From positions 1 through 56,079 of the forward strand of contig JAAYJH010000033.1 of NCBI GenBank assembly GCA_012523035.1: a stretch of 56,079 bases of DNA. Direction: 5' to 3'. Positions 17,071 through 26,546 of this stretch are shown piece by piece; position 1 is the stretch's first letter; each line of letters opens with the position of its first letter. Made by a program: the position numbers and the translations under genes. Below the pieces are notes generated by a model. It worked only from the letters and a program-made list of their open reading frames with translations, was not told the origin of the DNA and did no database searches. The stretch comes from Fibrobacter sp. GTDB taxonomy: Bacteria > Fibrobacterota > Fibrobacteria > Fibrobacterales > Fibrobacteraceae.

Positions 17071-17752
17071 CACAATTTCTCATACTTCACACAAAATAAA
17101 TCCATATGGTTTGGATTCTATAGATTTGATTCGCTTTGAACCTGAGCATTTGTTTTTAAGGCCCAAGGTTGTAAAAGCCCTTGCGGCATTTCGGAAACGA
17201 GGTAAAGAATTAGGTTTTGATTTAAGAGTTGAAAGTGCATATCGTTCTTTTGACAGACAAGTTTCTATATGGAATAGAAAAGCGAAACGAGAATTACCTT
17301 TACTAGATGCAAAAGGACACCTTATCTCTAAAGACATTAAAAATCCAGAAGAATTGGTGAAAACTTTGCTTTTATGGTCCGCATTACCAGGAGCGAGTCG
17401 TCATCATTTTGGGACAGAGATCGATATTGTGGATGCTTCTGCTATTCCTCATGGTTATGCTGTGAAGCTCACTCCAGAAGAATCACATAAAATGTTCAAA
17501 CCATTTCATGACTGGATCACAGAAGAGGCAGAATCTTTTGGTTTTTTAAGAGTTTTTATACCAGGTCGAGGTTCTATACAACCAGAGCCTTGGCATTTGT
17601 CTTATATAGAAGAAGCTAGATTGTTTCAAGAATTATTTGATTTGAAGGAATTAGAAGCGATTTATATGGATTCAGATATTGCCGGTAAATCTGTGCTGCT
17701 AGAAAACTTAGAAGCATTGGCAAAAGATTACATTTACCCGTATTTTTTATAG
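17063..17752 (+). CDS. M15B D-alanyl-D-alanine carboxypeptidase (VanY-like)
   Basis: A zinc peptidase that removes a terminal D-Ala from peptidoglycan peptides. The M15B motifs are complete: the SAYRSF substrate block around residue 58, SxHxxGxxxD as SRHHFGTEID giving zinc ligands His114 and Asp121, and EPWHLSY giving catalytic Glu175 and ligand His178. No signal peptide is visible in the 229 residues, so it may act on recycled peptides in the cytoplasm, in keeping with the murein amidase next to it. It overlaps ruvC and lies 10 bases before the M14 gene. Confidence 0.9.
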   Translation: MSNTISHTSHKINPYGLDSIDLIRFEPEHLFLRPKVVKALAAFRKRGKELGFDLRVESAYRSFDRQVSIWNRKAKRELPLLDAKGHLISKDIKNPEELVKTLLLWSALPGASRHHFGTEIDIVDASAIPHGYAVKLTPEESHKMFKPFHDWITEEAESFGFLRVFIPGRGSIQPEPWHLSYIEEARLFQELFDLKELEAIYMDSDIAGKSVLLENLEALAKDYIYPYFL

Positions 17753-17762
17753 ACTTATTGAG

Positions 17763-18458
17763 ATGTCGCCCTTTCGACCTAACTCGTGTCGTGGGACTAT
17801 TGTCGTTCCCAAAGAAGTTTACGGCTCTTCGGAGTTAGGAGCTCCTCTTTATTACTTTCCTCCTCAAAAAAAATGTTCTCACTTATTTATAGCAGGTATT
17901 CATGGTGAAGAACCAGAAACTACTTTTTTGTTGAGTAGAGTGCTTCGATTTTTTCAAACACCTCCATTGCATGTTGGAGTTGTGTTGTGTGCTAATCCAG
18001 ATGGAATGATTCACGGGACTAGGGGAAATGCAAGGGGAGTGGATTTGAATCGAAATTTCCCAGCATCGAATTGGAGTTCAAAAACAGTGTATTCTAGGCT
18101 ATGTTTAGAATTTCCAAGAGAAACCGCTCTTTCTCCAGGTGAAAAAGCTTTGAGTGAACCCGAAACGATTGCTCTTTGTCATTTAATAAAAAAAATAAAT
18201 CCAGAGTGCGTCGTATCGCTTCATGCTCCTTTGAATTGTATCGATGCCCGCATAAAATCTAAAACTGTGCTTGCTCTTCAACACATATTTGCATTGGATT
18301 GGGTGGAGTCCATAGGCTACGAAACACCTGGGAGTCTCGGCTCTTGGTGTGATGAGACTCAAATAGAGTGTGTGACAGTAGAACTGCCTAGAGTAGACTT
18401 AGAAAGCTTAGAGAAAAACTACGCTTATAGTTTAGCGACTTATATCGCTAATTTATAA
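17763..18458 (+). CDS. mpaA: M14 zinc carboxypeptidase, murein peptide amidase A-like
   Basis: A 231-residue M14 peptidase resembling MpaA, which cuts the gamma-D-Glu-diaminopimelate bond in recycled murein tripeptide. The zinc site is complete: His47 and Glu50 in GIHGEEPE, and His154 in VSLHAPL. Substrate-binding NPDG and RGVDLNRNFP, and the catalytic Glu207 in TVELPR, are present. There is no signal peptide, as expected for a cytoplasmic recycling enzyme. Together with the M15 enzyme upstream it forms a peptidoglycan-peptide trimming pair. It converges on pssA with only two bases between the stop codons. Confidence 0.85.
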   Translation: MSPFRPNSCRGTIVVPKEVYGSSELGAPLYYFPPQKKCSHLFIAGIHGEEPETTFLLSRVLRFFQTPPLHVGVVLCANPDGMIHGTRGNARGVDLNRNFPASNWSSKTVYSRLCLEFPRETALSPGEKALSEPETIALCHLIKKINPECVVSLHAPLNCIDARIKSKTVLALQHIFALDWVESIGYETPGSLGSWCDETQIECVTVELPRVDLESLEKNYAYSLATYIANL

Positions 18459-18460
18459 AA

Positions 18461-19246
18461 TCATTGTTTTTTTAAAATAGATTCTCTACGATAAAGCCCA
18501 TGTCCAAAACCTATGATCACATACCCTAGCATAAGAGCAATCAAAAACTCATGAATGAAAGGCACTGTGGGTGAAATAAACATAAAACCCAGTATGTAGG
18601 TCAGAAAAATCATCACAAATTGAAAAGCATTAAAAAGCTTATTTTTTCTCACTTGAATTTTGGGCAAAAACAAGGGACTCACCATTAAAATGCCGGTGAG
18701 AAGCATAATAAATACGGGAAGGAAAAGTAAGCCCGTTGAAATATCCTCGTTGAATCCACCTTTGTGAATAAAATAAGACAAGAAAACCACATTGATGGCC
18801 CCTGCGAAGGTACTAGGTAAACCAGAAAAATAGTCGCTAAGAAGTTCAGAATCCACTGCGTTATATTTAGCGAGTCTAATGGCTGCGGTTAGAACATATA
18901 CCGAAAAAACAACCAATAATAACACTAAGTTTTTACTGCTCCATTCTTTAGCAAAATGCAGATAAGAAAAAAGAAGCAAAAAAGCAGGAGCCAAACCAAA
19001 AGCAATCAAATCTGCAAGGCTATCAAATTGAGCTCCAAATTCTGAGCTAGCGTTGACTAGTCTTGCTGCAAAACCATCTAATTTGTCTAAAAGAACGCAT
19101 AAGACTACAAAATAAGCACTCATACGGTAGGGGTCTAAAGTAGTAAAATTAGAAAATAGCCCAGTGGCCCAACAAATAGCAAATACGCCAAGTAAAAAAT
19201 TCATGCTAGTAAAGGCATTAGGGAGTATAAAACGACTTTTTTGCAA
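18461..19246 (-). CDS. pssA: CDP-diacylglycerol-serine O-phosphatidyltransferase
   Basis: Makes phosphatidylserine, the precursor of phosphatidylethanolamine, in the inner membrane. The CDP-alcohol phosphotransferase signature is present as DKLDGFAARLVNAS-EFGAQFDSLAD, giving the metal-binding Asp residues. About seven or eight membrane segments follow the typical N-terminus RFILPNAFTSMNFLLG. I chose the TTG at 19246 because TGGAG lies six bases upstream and the protein then starts as PssA proteins usually do; the frame is open from a TTG at 19291, which lacks such a site. psd is not in the window. It is the last gene of the minus-strand run. Confidence 0.88.
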   Translation of the reverse strand: MQKSRFILPNAFTSMNFLLGVFAICWATGLFSNFTTLDPYRMSAYFVVLCVLLDKLDGFAARLVNASSEFGAQFDSLADLIAFGLAPAFLLLFSYLHFAKEWSSKNLVLLLVVFSVYVLTAAIRLAKYNAVDSELLSDYFSGLPSTFAGAINVVFLSYFIHKGGFNEDISTGLLFLPVFIMLLTGILMVSPLFLPKIQVRKNKLFNAFQFVMIFLTYILGFMFISPTVPFIHEFLIALMLGYVIIGFGHGLYRRESILKKQ

Positions 19247-19321
19247 AACAAAGCTCCATGAAAAATACAGTGTAAATTTATAAAAAAACAATTAAAAAAG
19301 CTGTGTTGATTTAAGAATCCT

Positions 19322-21097
19322 CTAATTATTTGGTTTTATATACCACAAGGCTTTAATTCCAGCGCCCACCATTAGATTTTGAGGTGGAGCATAAGGGTTT
19401 TCTTCTGTTGGAAAGTGAGTCCAGTGTTTGGTTGAAAATTGATAGTATTGTGTTGGTCTATACATTAGAGGTAAGACAGGAATTTCAAGCATAAATATTT
19501 TATTCAGTTCATGATAGGCTTGTTTAAGAAGAGCCGTATCTGTAAGCGTGGGGATTAAATTTAAGAGAGAATCTGCTTGAAGATTAGAAAAACGACCTTG
19601 GTTTGAATAGCTTTCGTCTCCAATTTTTTTAAGATTTTTGCTGTTCATGACCTGATTGAAACGAGTCCAAGGGGTAGAGGGAGACAAGGCGGCTGTTTGG
19701 GTTTTCATAATAAGATCAAAGTGACCTAATCTTAAATCTTGCTCCCAAGCTGAATAATCTACAAATTTTTCTTGAGCATCAATACCAAGTTCTTTAAAAG
19801 ATTCCACGACTACCTTGATGACATCTTCCCAGTCAGTCCATCCTTGTGGACATTCGATATTTAAGCTTCGTATTTTTTTTCCATTTTTATCTAATAGCTC
19901 TGCTTTATCATTCCATGAATAACCACCATTTTTTAGGATTTGCCTTGCTGTATCTAAATTAAAATAATACCCAAACTTTTCTGCATCTACAGAACTATAA
20001 AATTTGGCCTCTTCTCCAAATGGCAAAATAAAACCTGGTTGCATGGCAGGAGTATAATTTGAAACAGCTCTAGACTTTATTTTTTCATAGTTAATAGCGT
20101 GAGCTAAAGCCCTTCTAAAGACAATATCATTAAATGGAGGGGTGGGATGTGCTATAAAAAGTGTGGGAATGGAGCCAGGTTCATGGTAGGGTTCTTCTAA
20201 ACTCCAGGCTCTAATTTGATCTCGTTCTTTTTCCCAAATTCTAGGTAAAAAGATGGAGGAAATATCTAGATTTCCTTTGATCATAGCATTATTAAAGTGG
20301 TTGTTTCCATTATAAATAGAGTGGATGATGTATTTAGGACTGGGCTCTTTATTGTATTTGTAATTTGCCCAATAAGTGGGGACTCGTTCCAATACAATTT
20401 TATCTGGAAAAAACTCTTTGAGGTTGTATGGACCAGAAACTAATGGGAGAGAATCGTTTTTAAATTCTAAAATTTTGGCATAATCATAGCCTTGTGGAGT
20501 TTTTGCATTTAGGGTGAGTGGTTCAAATATCTTTTTTGGTAATATTGAAGTTTCTGCTAGGGCACTTAAGATAACCAAAGGATTTTTGTTTTCAGGATTA
20601 AAGTGAAAATAGAGGTCTTCATTTTGAACATCGATGTGAGAAAGGTATTGCCAAATAGCGTGTCTTGGTGTGGGGAATATAGAGTCTAAATAAAACGAAT
20701 AGATCACATCTGCATTAGTGACAGGAGAGGAATCACTCCACTTAGCTAAAGGATCTAAGCTTACAATAATAGCAGAATCGGTTTGAGTATAAGATTTTGC
20801 GAGTAGAGGTTCTAATACAGTAGAGCTTTGATTGTAAGCAAAAAGAGATTCATATAAGAGTTTGATATTGCCATCAATGGGGAAGTTTGGGTCTCCTTCT
20901 AAAGGATTGAATGTAGAGGGTGGAGCCCAATCAAAACCACCAACATATAAAGTTTCTGATCTGGGGTATTGAGTATCTATAGCTTCAATTTTCTTAGGTG
21001 CTTCTTTTTTACAGGCATTAAAAAAAAACAAGTTCATAAAAGAAACTATACAAAAAAAGAGAAGTTTTTTTATGTCTTTAAAACGCCAAAACATCAT
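19322..21097 (-). CDS. Oligopeptide ABC transporter substrate-binding lipoprotein (family 5)
   Basis: A 591-residue solute-binding protein of the SBP_bac_5 (OppA/DppA) family, anchored by a lipobox FNAC after a 29-residue signal. Family features include LEPLLAKSYTQTDSAIIVSLDPLAKWSDSSPVTNADVIYSF, VSGPYNLKEF, and the VFRRALAHAINYEKI region near the middle. The C-terminus (EIPVLPLMYRPTQYY) is also standard. No permease or ATPase gene is next to it, so it is an orphan binding protein or works with transporter parts elsewhere; peptide as ligand is the family default. GGAG precedes the ATG pair at 21097. Confidence 0.85.
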   Translation of the reverse strand: MMFWRFKDIKKLLFFCIVSFMNLFFFNACKKEAPKKIEAIDTQYPRSETLYVGGFDWAPPSTFNPLEGDPNFPIDGNIKLLYESLFAYNQSSTVLEPLLAKSYTQTDSAIIVSLDPLAKWSDSSPVTNADVIYSFYLDSIFPTPRHAIWQYLSHIDVQNEDLYFHFNPENKNPLVILSALAETSILPKKIFEPLTLNAKTPQGYDYAKILEFKNDSLPLVSGPYNLKEFFPDKIVLERVPTYWANYKYNKEPSPKYIIHSIYNGNNHFNNAMIKGNLDISSIFLPRIWEKERDQIRAWSLEEPYHEPGSIPTLFIAHPTPPFNDIVFRRALAHAINYEKIKSRAVSNYTPAMQPGFILPFGEEAKFYSSVDAEKFGYYFNLDTARQILKNGGYSWNDKAELLDKNGKKIRSLNIECPQGWTDWEDVIKVVVESFKELGIDAQEKFVDYSAWEQDLRLGHFDLIMKTQTAALSPSTPWTRFNQVMNSKNLKKIGDESYSNQGRFSNLQADSLLNLIPTLTDTALLKQAYHELNKIFMLEIPVLPLMYRPTQYYQFSTKHWTHFPTEENPYAPPQNLMVGAGIKALWYIKPNN

Positions 21098-21288
21098 ACT
21101 AACTCCATTTGATTTATTAAAAGATATAAAACACCAACATTATAAAAATAATGTTTTTTTTCTAAAAAAGAGAAAAAAAGATGAAATTGTGTAGAAATTC
21201 AGTTTTTAATCCAATAAAACCTATATTGGTTATATTTTTGTCATGAGAAAGCTTTCAAAGTTGGATGCTTTCATTAATAGCTTTCAAT

Positions 21289-23808
21289 TTAATATGGTAT
21301 TTCAAAGGCATACAGCAATTGATTGTCAGAGGCTGTAAAAAGTTTTTTTTCTAAAATAAAAGGAGTGCTTATATTGCTTTGAGTCTTAAATTCGTGTACT
21401 GGATTTCCTGTTTTGAGATCAAGGGCAATCACTTTGTTTTTTTGATCTACCCAAGCTAAGTTTTGATGGACTATTGGGTTTACAAAAATAGAGCCTGTAC
21501 CACTATAAACCCATAGAGGATTACTTTTTATAAGAGAGTATAAAATGATTTGTTGATTGCTAAGTCCCATGAGTATTTCTAAATTGTCCGTGTTTACAAC
21601 TTGAATAGAATTAATCGAAGATGGGACTTGAATTGTTTTTAAGAGTTTGTTGCTCAGAGTTGAAAAAATAAAAACTTTATTATTATTATTGGCGACAATA
21701 AAAAGTGAATCACTGGCTAAAGTATGAGTAATTGTGCTGTGTAGGTGGGTCAAGGTGTCTTGAATGAGACCAGAAGAAGACCAAATCTTGAGCAGCTCTC
21801 CTTCTAGACTCGATAACCATAAGTTTTTGTTTGAATTTGAAAAATGAAAGGGAGTGTTAAAGATTTTTCGAGACCAAGCTAAATTCAATTGAGGTAATAA
21901 AAATTTTTCTAAAAAACCATTCCAAGTAGATATATAAATTGCGTTATGTGTGTATTCAATGTGAAATGGCTTCCCCGATAAATTGAGTTCTTTATGGTAT
22001 CCATTTTTTTGAAGTTCATAAATGTGAGTTTTAAAACCAGAGGCTATGGCAATTTGTGAATCATTGTTTGCCATTACGGGGTTTTTATCTAATTTATCCA
22101 AATTTTTAAACCATCTTTTTTCACCTGTTTCTGGATCTATGTTTTGTAATTGTTGACTTTCTAAGTCTATGGTATAAAGGTTTTTTGAAGATCCAAAAAA
22201 TTGTGGATAAGTGATTTTGGATGAGATGGATAATGGTTTTACATATTGTGCATCGATTATTTTGCTATAACGAGATAAAACTAGAGGAGCATTTTTTTTG
22301 TCTCCATTTACTAGCTGTATGGCTTTTGCCCATATGCTTTGTTTTAGTTTTTCGGACTGATGAGTTTCTTCTATTAAAAGTGCTTTTAAAAACCAAGCGT
22401 CTAAACTTCCTGCTTCTATTTGAATTAAGGTGTCTAAAACAATAGAGAGTTCTTCCCACTGCTTTTTATTGGCTAATTGGTGAGCTTTGGCGGCTAGTAT
22501 AGTGGATTGAAGGGGCTTTTTGCCGTAATGCATTGCATTGAGTAACACTAAGGAGTCATTTAGTGAAAGGCAAAGAGAGGTGTTATTAATAAAAGGTTTA
22601 AATTTTAGGGGCTTTCCCAGATTGAAAGACCATAATGGAGTTAAAGCTGTGTCTAGGGCAGAGATGTTTCCGCTTTTAGAAAATGAACCTAAAAGTCCGG
22701 GGGCCATTTCTAAAATCCAAGTAGCTTCAGAATTTATAGAGTTTTGTAAGAGTCCAGATTTTTTTTCAATCAGTTTTAGCTTTCCTGAGTGCTCTAAAAG
22801 GACCAAGTGTTTAGAAAAAACGATAAAATCTTTTATTGAGGTGTTGGAGTGTTTCCAAATAAAAGGTGTGGTTTTGTTAGGAAGATAGTGCCATAGCGTG
22901 TTGTCAGAAAATAAGAAAATAGAATTAGAATCTATAATTATTTTTTCAATGGAATCTAACTGTGAAATAATGAAGTTTTCCGATAGAGAGTTTAAATGAA
23001 TGAAACGGAGTGTGTTGTCGGGACAGTTTAGAATAATATCATCTAAGGCTTTATAAAATCCCGTAATTGTACAGTTTTGATAAGAGTTCTTTAGAGAAAT
23101 AGGAGAGTTGTTGTGAGAAATTAAAAGGGCTTTGTTTTCAGTTAAAACGAATACTTTGTTTTTAGGTAAAAGAATGAAATCTTCAATTTTTGAATCTAAT
23201 GAGTATTTTTGTGTGGCTTCTAGTGCATTTAAAGGTTGAAAGCAAAGTGTGTGAGTAGGGGTGCTATACCAAACACCAAATTCAGAAACAAAGTGTATTT
23301 GAGCATTCACTGGAATGGGTGTTAATACTGGATCTAAATGGTCTGAGTCCATTTGGACTATTTTGGTGTGGTCTAAAACTAAGTAAGAAGTTTCAAAAGA
23401 AGGAAAGACTTTAAGGTCTTTGACTTTTAAAGGGATGTGATTTTGTATTAAAGGCTCTGGCTGAGCTTGTAGTCGGGCTAATTGTTCAGCAATCCAATAA
23501 GCATCACTAGTGTTTTTAAGGTGCATTAAACATTGAGTATAATAAAAAGAGGCTGTAGAAGCATTACCGCTAATATCATAAATTTTCCCTAAATAAAAAT
23601 TGGCACTCACTTGTTCTTCTGGGGAGCCTTTTTGAGACACCTCTTTTAACTTGCTTGTCGCTAAAGAAAACTCACCTTTCAATTCAAATAAATACAAGGC
23701 TTCTTTGATTGTAGAAGTCATTAAAGAAGACCAGCTTGTATTCATCCCAAAAAGAAATAGAAATAGAAACAATAATTTATGTTTAAATGTCGAATTTATA
23801 ACCAGCAC
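21289..23808 (-). CDS. Exported TPR and beta-propeller (PQQ-like) protein
   Basis: A long exported protein of about 839 residues. After a hydrophobic signal (LLFLFLFLFGMNTSWS), residues 45-120 are TPR-like helices (FSLATSKLKEVSQKGSPEEQ..YLGKIYDISGNASTASFYYTQCL). The rest is mostly short strand repeats typical of a PQQ-type propeller, such as IDPETGEKRWFKNL, SGLIQDTLTHLHSTITHT and LDLKTGNPVHEFKT, interrupted near residue 455-530 by a second helical repeat block. Such proteins are scaffolds at the envelope. The start is unsure: the frame is open to an ATG at 23847, but that would overlap the response regulator by 65 bases; I use GTG 23808 (26-base overlap). Probably co-transcribed with the two-component genes. 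Confidence 0.65.
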   Translation of the reverse strand: MLVINSTFKHKLLFLFLFLFGMNTSWSSLMTSTIKEALYLFELKGEFSLATSKLKEVSQKGSPEEQVSANFYLGKIYDISGNASTASFYYTQCLMHLKNTSDAYWIAEQLARLQAQPEPLIQNHIPLKVKDLKVFPSFETSYLVLDHTKIVQMDSDHLDPVLTPIPVNAQIHFVSEFGVWYSTPTHTLCFQPLNALEATQKYSLDSKIEDFILLPKNKVFVLTENKALLISHNNSPISLKNSYQNCTITGFYKALDDIILNCPDNTLRFIHLNSLSENFIISQLDSIEKIIIDSNSIFLFSDNTLWHYLPNKTTPFIWKHSNTSIKDFIVFSKHLVLLEHSGKLKLIEKKSGLLQNSINSEATWILEMAPGLLGSFSKSGNISALDTALTPLWSFNLGKPLKFKPFINNTSLCLSLNDSLVLLNAMHYGKKPLQSTILAAKAHQLANKKQWEELSIVLDTLIQIEAGSLDAWFLKALLIEETHQSEKLKQSIWAKAIQLVNGDKKNAPLVLSRYSKIIDAQYVKPLSISSKITYPQFFGSSKNLYTIDLESQQLQNIDPETGEKRWFKNLDKLDKNPVMANNDSQIAIASGFKTHIYELQKNGYHKELNLSGKPFHIEYTHNAIYISTWNGFLEKFLLPQLNLAWSRKIFNTPFHFSNSNKNLWLSSLEGELLKIWSSSGLIQDTLTHLHSTITHTLASDSLFIVANNNNKVFIFSTLSNKLLKTIQVPSSINSIQVVNTDNLEILMGLSNQQIILYSLIKSNPLWVYSGTGSIFVNPIVHQNLAWVDQKNKVIALDLKTGNPVHEFKTQSNISTPFILEKKLFTASDNQLLYAFEIPY

Positions 23809-24493
23809 CTCGAATAGAAAGGATGAGTTTAGGGTTGGCTTGGTCATCTTCTAGTTTTTTTCTAAGGTTTACAATATGATTGTCTATGGTTCTAGTAGAA
23901 GGCATGTTTTCTGGTGTGTAGCCCCATATATTTTGAAGTAAGTCTTCTCTGTAAACCACTTCTCCTCGCCTTTGCCAAAAATACCTAAGCACTTGAAATT
24001 CCCTAGCAGACATTTCAATGCTTTGATTGTTTTTAAAAGCTTCATATTTTTTAAAGTCTAGTTTTATATTATAAAATTCAACAACATCAGGTGTTTTTAG
24101 CGTAGAATCTTCAGAGCTTTTTAAATTGTTGGCTCTTCGTAGAGAAGATTTTACTCTAGCTAATAATTCAATAATAGAAAAAGGTTTGGTGACATAGTCG
24201 TCGGCTCCCATTTCTAGGCCAGCCACTTTACTAGTTTCTTCTGTTTTGGCGGTGAGCATGATAATGAAAGTGTGTGGGTGTTTTTTTCGTATGACTCTAC
24301 AAACCTCGAAGCCGCTCTTTTTAGGTAGCATTAAATCTAAAATAACCAAATCGGGCTTAAACTCATCTGCTTTAATGATGGCTTCTTCTCCGTCAGAGGC
24401 GGTTTCCACTATGTAGTTTTCTAACTCAAAATTATCTTTGAGTCCTAATCGAATAATTTCTTCATCTTCTACTATAAGTATTTTGCTTTCCAT
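23783..24493 (-). CDS. OmpR/PhoB-family response regulator
   Basis: A 236-residue transcription factor: a receiver domain with the acidic pair in IVEDEE, phospho-acceptor Asp53 in LVILDLMLPKKSG, and the conserved Lys in TKPFSIIELLARV. A winged-helix DNA-binding domain follows from about residue 135 (FQVLRYFWQRRGEVVYREDLLQNIWG...TRTIDNHIVNLRKKLEDDQANPKLILSIRGAGYKF). It starts one base after the sensor kinase stop, so the pair is translationally coupled. Targets are unknown; the linked TPR/propeller and LysM genes are candidates. Confidence 0.95.
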   Translation of the reverse strand: MESKILIVEDEEIIRLGLKDNFELENYIVETASDGEEAIIKADEFKPDLVILDLMLPKKSGFEVCRVIRKKHPHTFIIMLTAKTEETSKVAGLEMGADDYVTKPFSIIELLARVKSSLRRANNLKSSEDSTLKTPDVVEFYNIKLDFKKYEAFKNNQSIEMSAREFQVLRYFWQRRGEVVYREDLLQNIWGYTPENMPSTRTIDNHIVNLRKKLEDDQANPKLILSIRGAGYKFDI

Positions 24494-24494
24494 A

Positions 24495-26537
24495 TTACCT
24501 TACCTTTTTGAATCTAACAGTGAATGTAGAGCCCTTACCTACACGACTTTGTAAAGAGATTGAAGCTTTGTGGGTTTCGACGACTCTTTTGACGATAGCA
24601 AGACCAAGTCCTGAACCTTTTGTACTTCTAGTCATTTCATCTCCAACTCTATAAAAATCATTAAAAATGTTTTTTTGTTCAGACATAGGGATTCCTATTC
24701 CAGTGTCTATAACAGAAAATATAATTTTTTCGTCTTCTTCGTATATTTCTACAAAAATACTTCCCGGTGGATTAGTGTATTTAATAGCATTTTCTATTAA
24801 ATTTTGAACTAAACTATAGAGAGATGTGAAGTCTCCCATTATAAATAAGCTTTTTTTAATGTGAGAATCAATATTTAATTTTTTTTCAATCGCAATATCT
24901 AGCATGGAATTGTATATGTGTTCAACACATAGTCCCAAATCTATGACTTCCCACTTAAATGCTGCAGAACCATGCTCCATGCGTGTATAGTTTAATATAG
25001 CTCCAATTAAATTTTCTAGACGAGTGGATTCTTTGCCAATTAAGGTAGAATATTCTTGAATTTTTTCTGTTTTTTGCACTCTTCCTTTGGCCATCATTTC
25101 AGAAAACATTTTAATAGAAGTTAAGGGGGTTTTTAGTTCGTGTGATACACTTGATAAAAAGTTGGATTTCATGGTTAAAAGCTTTTGTTCTTGGAGTAAA
25201 AAACGAAGCATAAAAAAAGACCCAAAAATGACAGTGAGTAGAGAAAATGCAATTAAACCATATAGTAAAATCTTTTTTTGTAAGCCTTCTTTGTTGAATT
25301 CTTTTTGGTTTTTTTGATACAGATTCAATGTCCAGTTGAGGCCTGCTTCTAAAAAATGTTTTTCGAAAATGATCTCACCTGGAGGTAGTACTCCCGATAA
25401 GATAGAATCATTAGCATTTGTGATGGTATAGTGTATAGACTTCCATTCTTTGGAGATGTTTTTTACTTTAGATAAGATTCGATTTTGATATTTATCCAAG
25501 TCTATTTGAGCAATTAAAACTTGATCTCCAAAAAGCCAAGGGTACGACATTTTAAAGTACAAATCATCACCATCAAATCGGTACAACAAGCCTTCATCTG
25601 AATTTTGTTTGTCGTGAATTAAATTTTGAAGGAAATCTAGTTTGTTGTAAAGCTTTTCACTGTGGATTAATTGACGACTTAAATTTTCACGAATATTCCA
25701 AAATGTTTCTCTTTTTTCTTTTTCTAAGTTTTCGATAGAAAGAATTTGATTGAAAATGGACTCGAAAAAGAAACGAGTGCTGCTGATATCTGTTATTTGA
25801 GGCCGTTTTAGGAAGTAGTTTAATTCGTTTAAACTTAAATTTTGTGCTTCATTGTATTTCTTTTGTTCCATTAAAATCTCGAATCGTAACAATTGTAGAG
25901 ATTCTTTTAATTTGTTGTTTAAAAATCCTTGCTGTTCTGGCTGTTCCTGAAGCATAGAAATCAGTTGAAGAGCTTCTTCATAATTTTTGGATCGATAGTG
26001 TTCGCGGATAATTCCTAGTGTATTTTGTGTGCGTTCAGATTGTGTTTGAAAAGGTTGGATGAAGCGTATAGAACGAGTGGCTTTTACTTCATGGATTGAT
26101 TTGTTGGTTTTTTCATTAATAAAAAGATGCTGTTCTAAAGAAGTATAAGTGCTATGCGAGAATTGAGGTGTTTCGTAATAAAAATGAGAGATGATATTGG
26201 GATAAATTATTTTTTTATTATTGAACAAAAAAAAAGCATTAACTCCTTCAACAGACATATAAGAAGAAGTTTTACTATAGTCTAATAAGTTTTTTGGTTG
26301 TTCATATAAAAAAGCAGAAGCAGCTTTAGATTCTTGCAATATTTTCAATTCTTCGTCGAGTACACCCTCAGTGATTTCCTTTTTAAAGGAGGTGATGTTT
26401 TCTTCAAAGTTTTTTTTGGCTAAAAAAGTTTCATTTTGAATGTTTCTAAAACTTAAAACTGAGAGTATAGTCGTTGGAAGGATTATCCCTACAAAAAAAA
26501 AGGCGATAATAAAAGGGTTGTTTTTAGAAAACTTCAT
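24495..26537 (-). CDS. Membrane sensor histidine kinase with a large periplasmic helical domain
   Basis: A 680-residue kinase that should phosphorylate the adjacent response regulator. TM1 is at about 9-30 and TM2 at 422-447; the 390 residues between are periplasmic. Residues about 170-245 of that region look like TPR helices (EHYRSKNYEEALQLISMLQEQ...EILMEQKKYNEAQNLSLNELN), an unusual sensor. The HisKA box has His466 in SSVSHELKTPLTS. The ATPase domain has the N box (ENAIKYT), DTGIGIP and GSGLGLAIV. There is no HAMP domain between TM2 and HisKA. The start follows the LysM gene stop by nine bases. Confidence 0.93.
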   Translation of the reverse strand: MKFSKNNPFIIAFFFVGIILPTTILSVLSFRNIQNETFLAKKNFEENITSFKKEITEGVLDEELKILQESKAASAFLYEQPKNLLDYSKTSSYMSVEGVNAFFLFNNKKIIYPNIISHFYYETPQFSHSTYTSLEQHLFINEKTNKSIHEVKATRSIRFIQPFQTQSERTQNTLGIIREHYRSKNYEEALQLISMLQEQPEQQGFLNNKLKESLQLLRFEILMEQKKYNEAQNLSLNELNYFLKRPQITDISSTRFFFESIFNQILSIENLEKEKRETFWNIRENLSRQLIHSEKLYNKLDFLQNLIHDKQNSDEGLLYRFDGDDLYFKMSYPWLFGDQVLIAQIDLDKYQNRILSKVKNISKEWKSIHYTITNANDSILSGVLPPGEIIFEKHFLEAGLNWTLNLYQKNQKEFNKEGLQKKILLYGLIAFSLLTVIFGSFFMLRFLLQEQKLLTMKSNFLSSVSHELKTPLTSIKMFSEMMAKGRVQKTEKIQEYSTLIGKESTRLENLIGAILNYTRMEHGSAAFKWEVIDLGLCVEHIYNSMLDIAIEKKLNIDSHIKKSLFIMGDFTSLYSLVQNLIENAIKYTNPPGSIFVEIYEEDEKIIFSVIDTGIGIPMSEQKNIFNDFYRVGDEMTRSTKGSGLGLAIVKRVVETHKASISLQSRVGKGSTFTVRFKKVR

Positions 26538-26546
26538 TGAGGAGTG

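Noticed and set aside
21241-21290. GAAAGCT/AGCTTTC inverted repeat between the propeller gene and the peptide-binding protein gene
   Set aside because: The 7-bp stem has a 25-base loop and no T-run on the relevant strand, so a terminator call is not supported.
22202-22210. A perfect DnaA box (TTATCCACA on the minus strand)
   Set aside because: It is a single copy inside the coding region of the propeller protein, without clustering, AT-rich unwinding element or origin genes.
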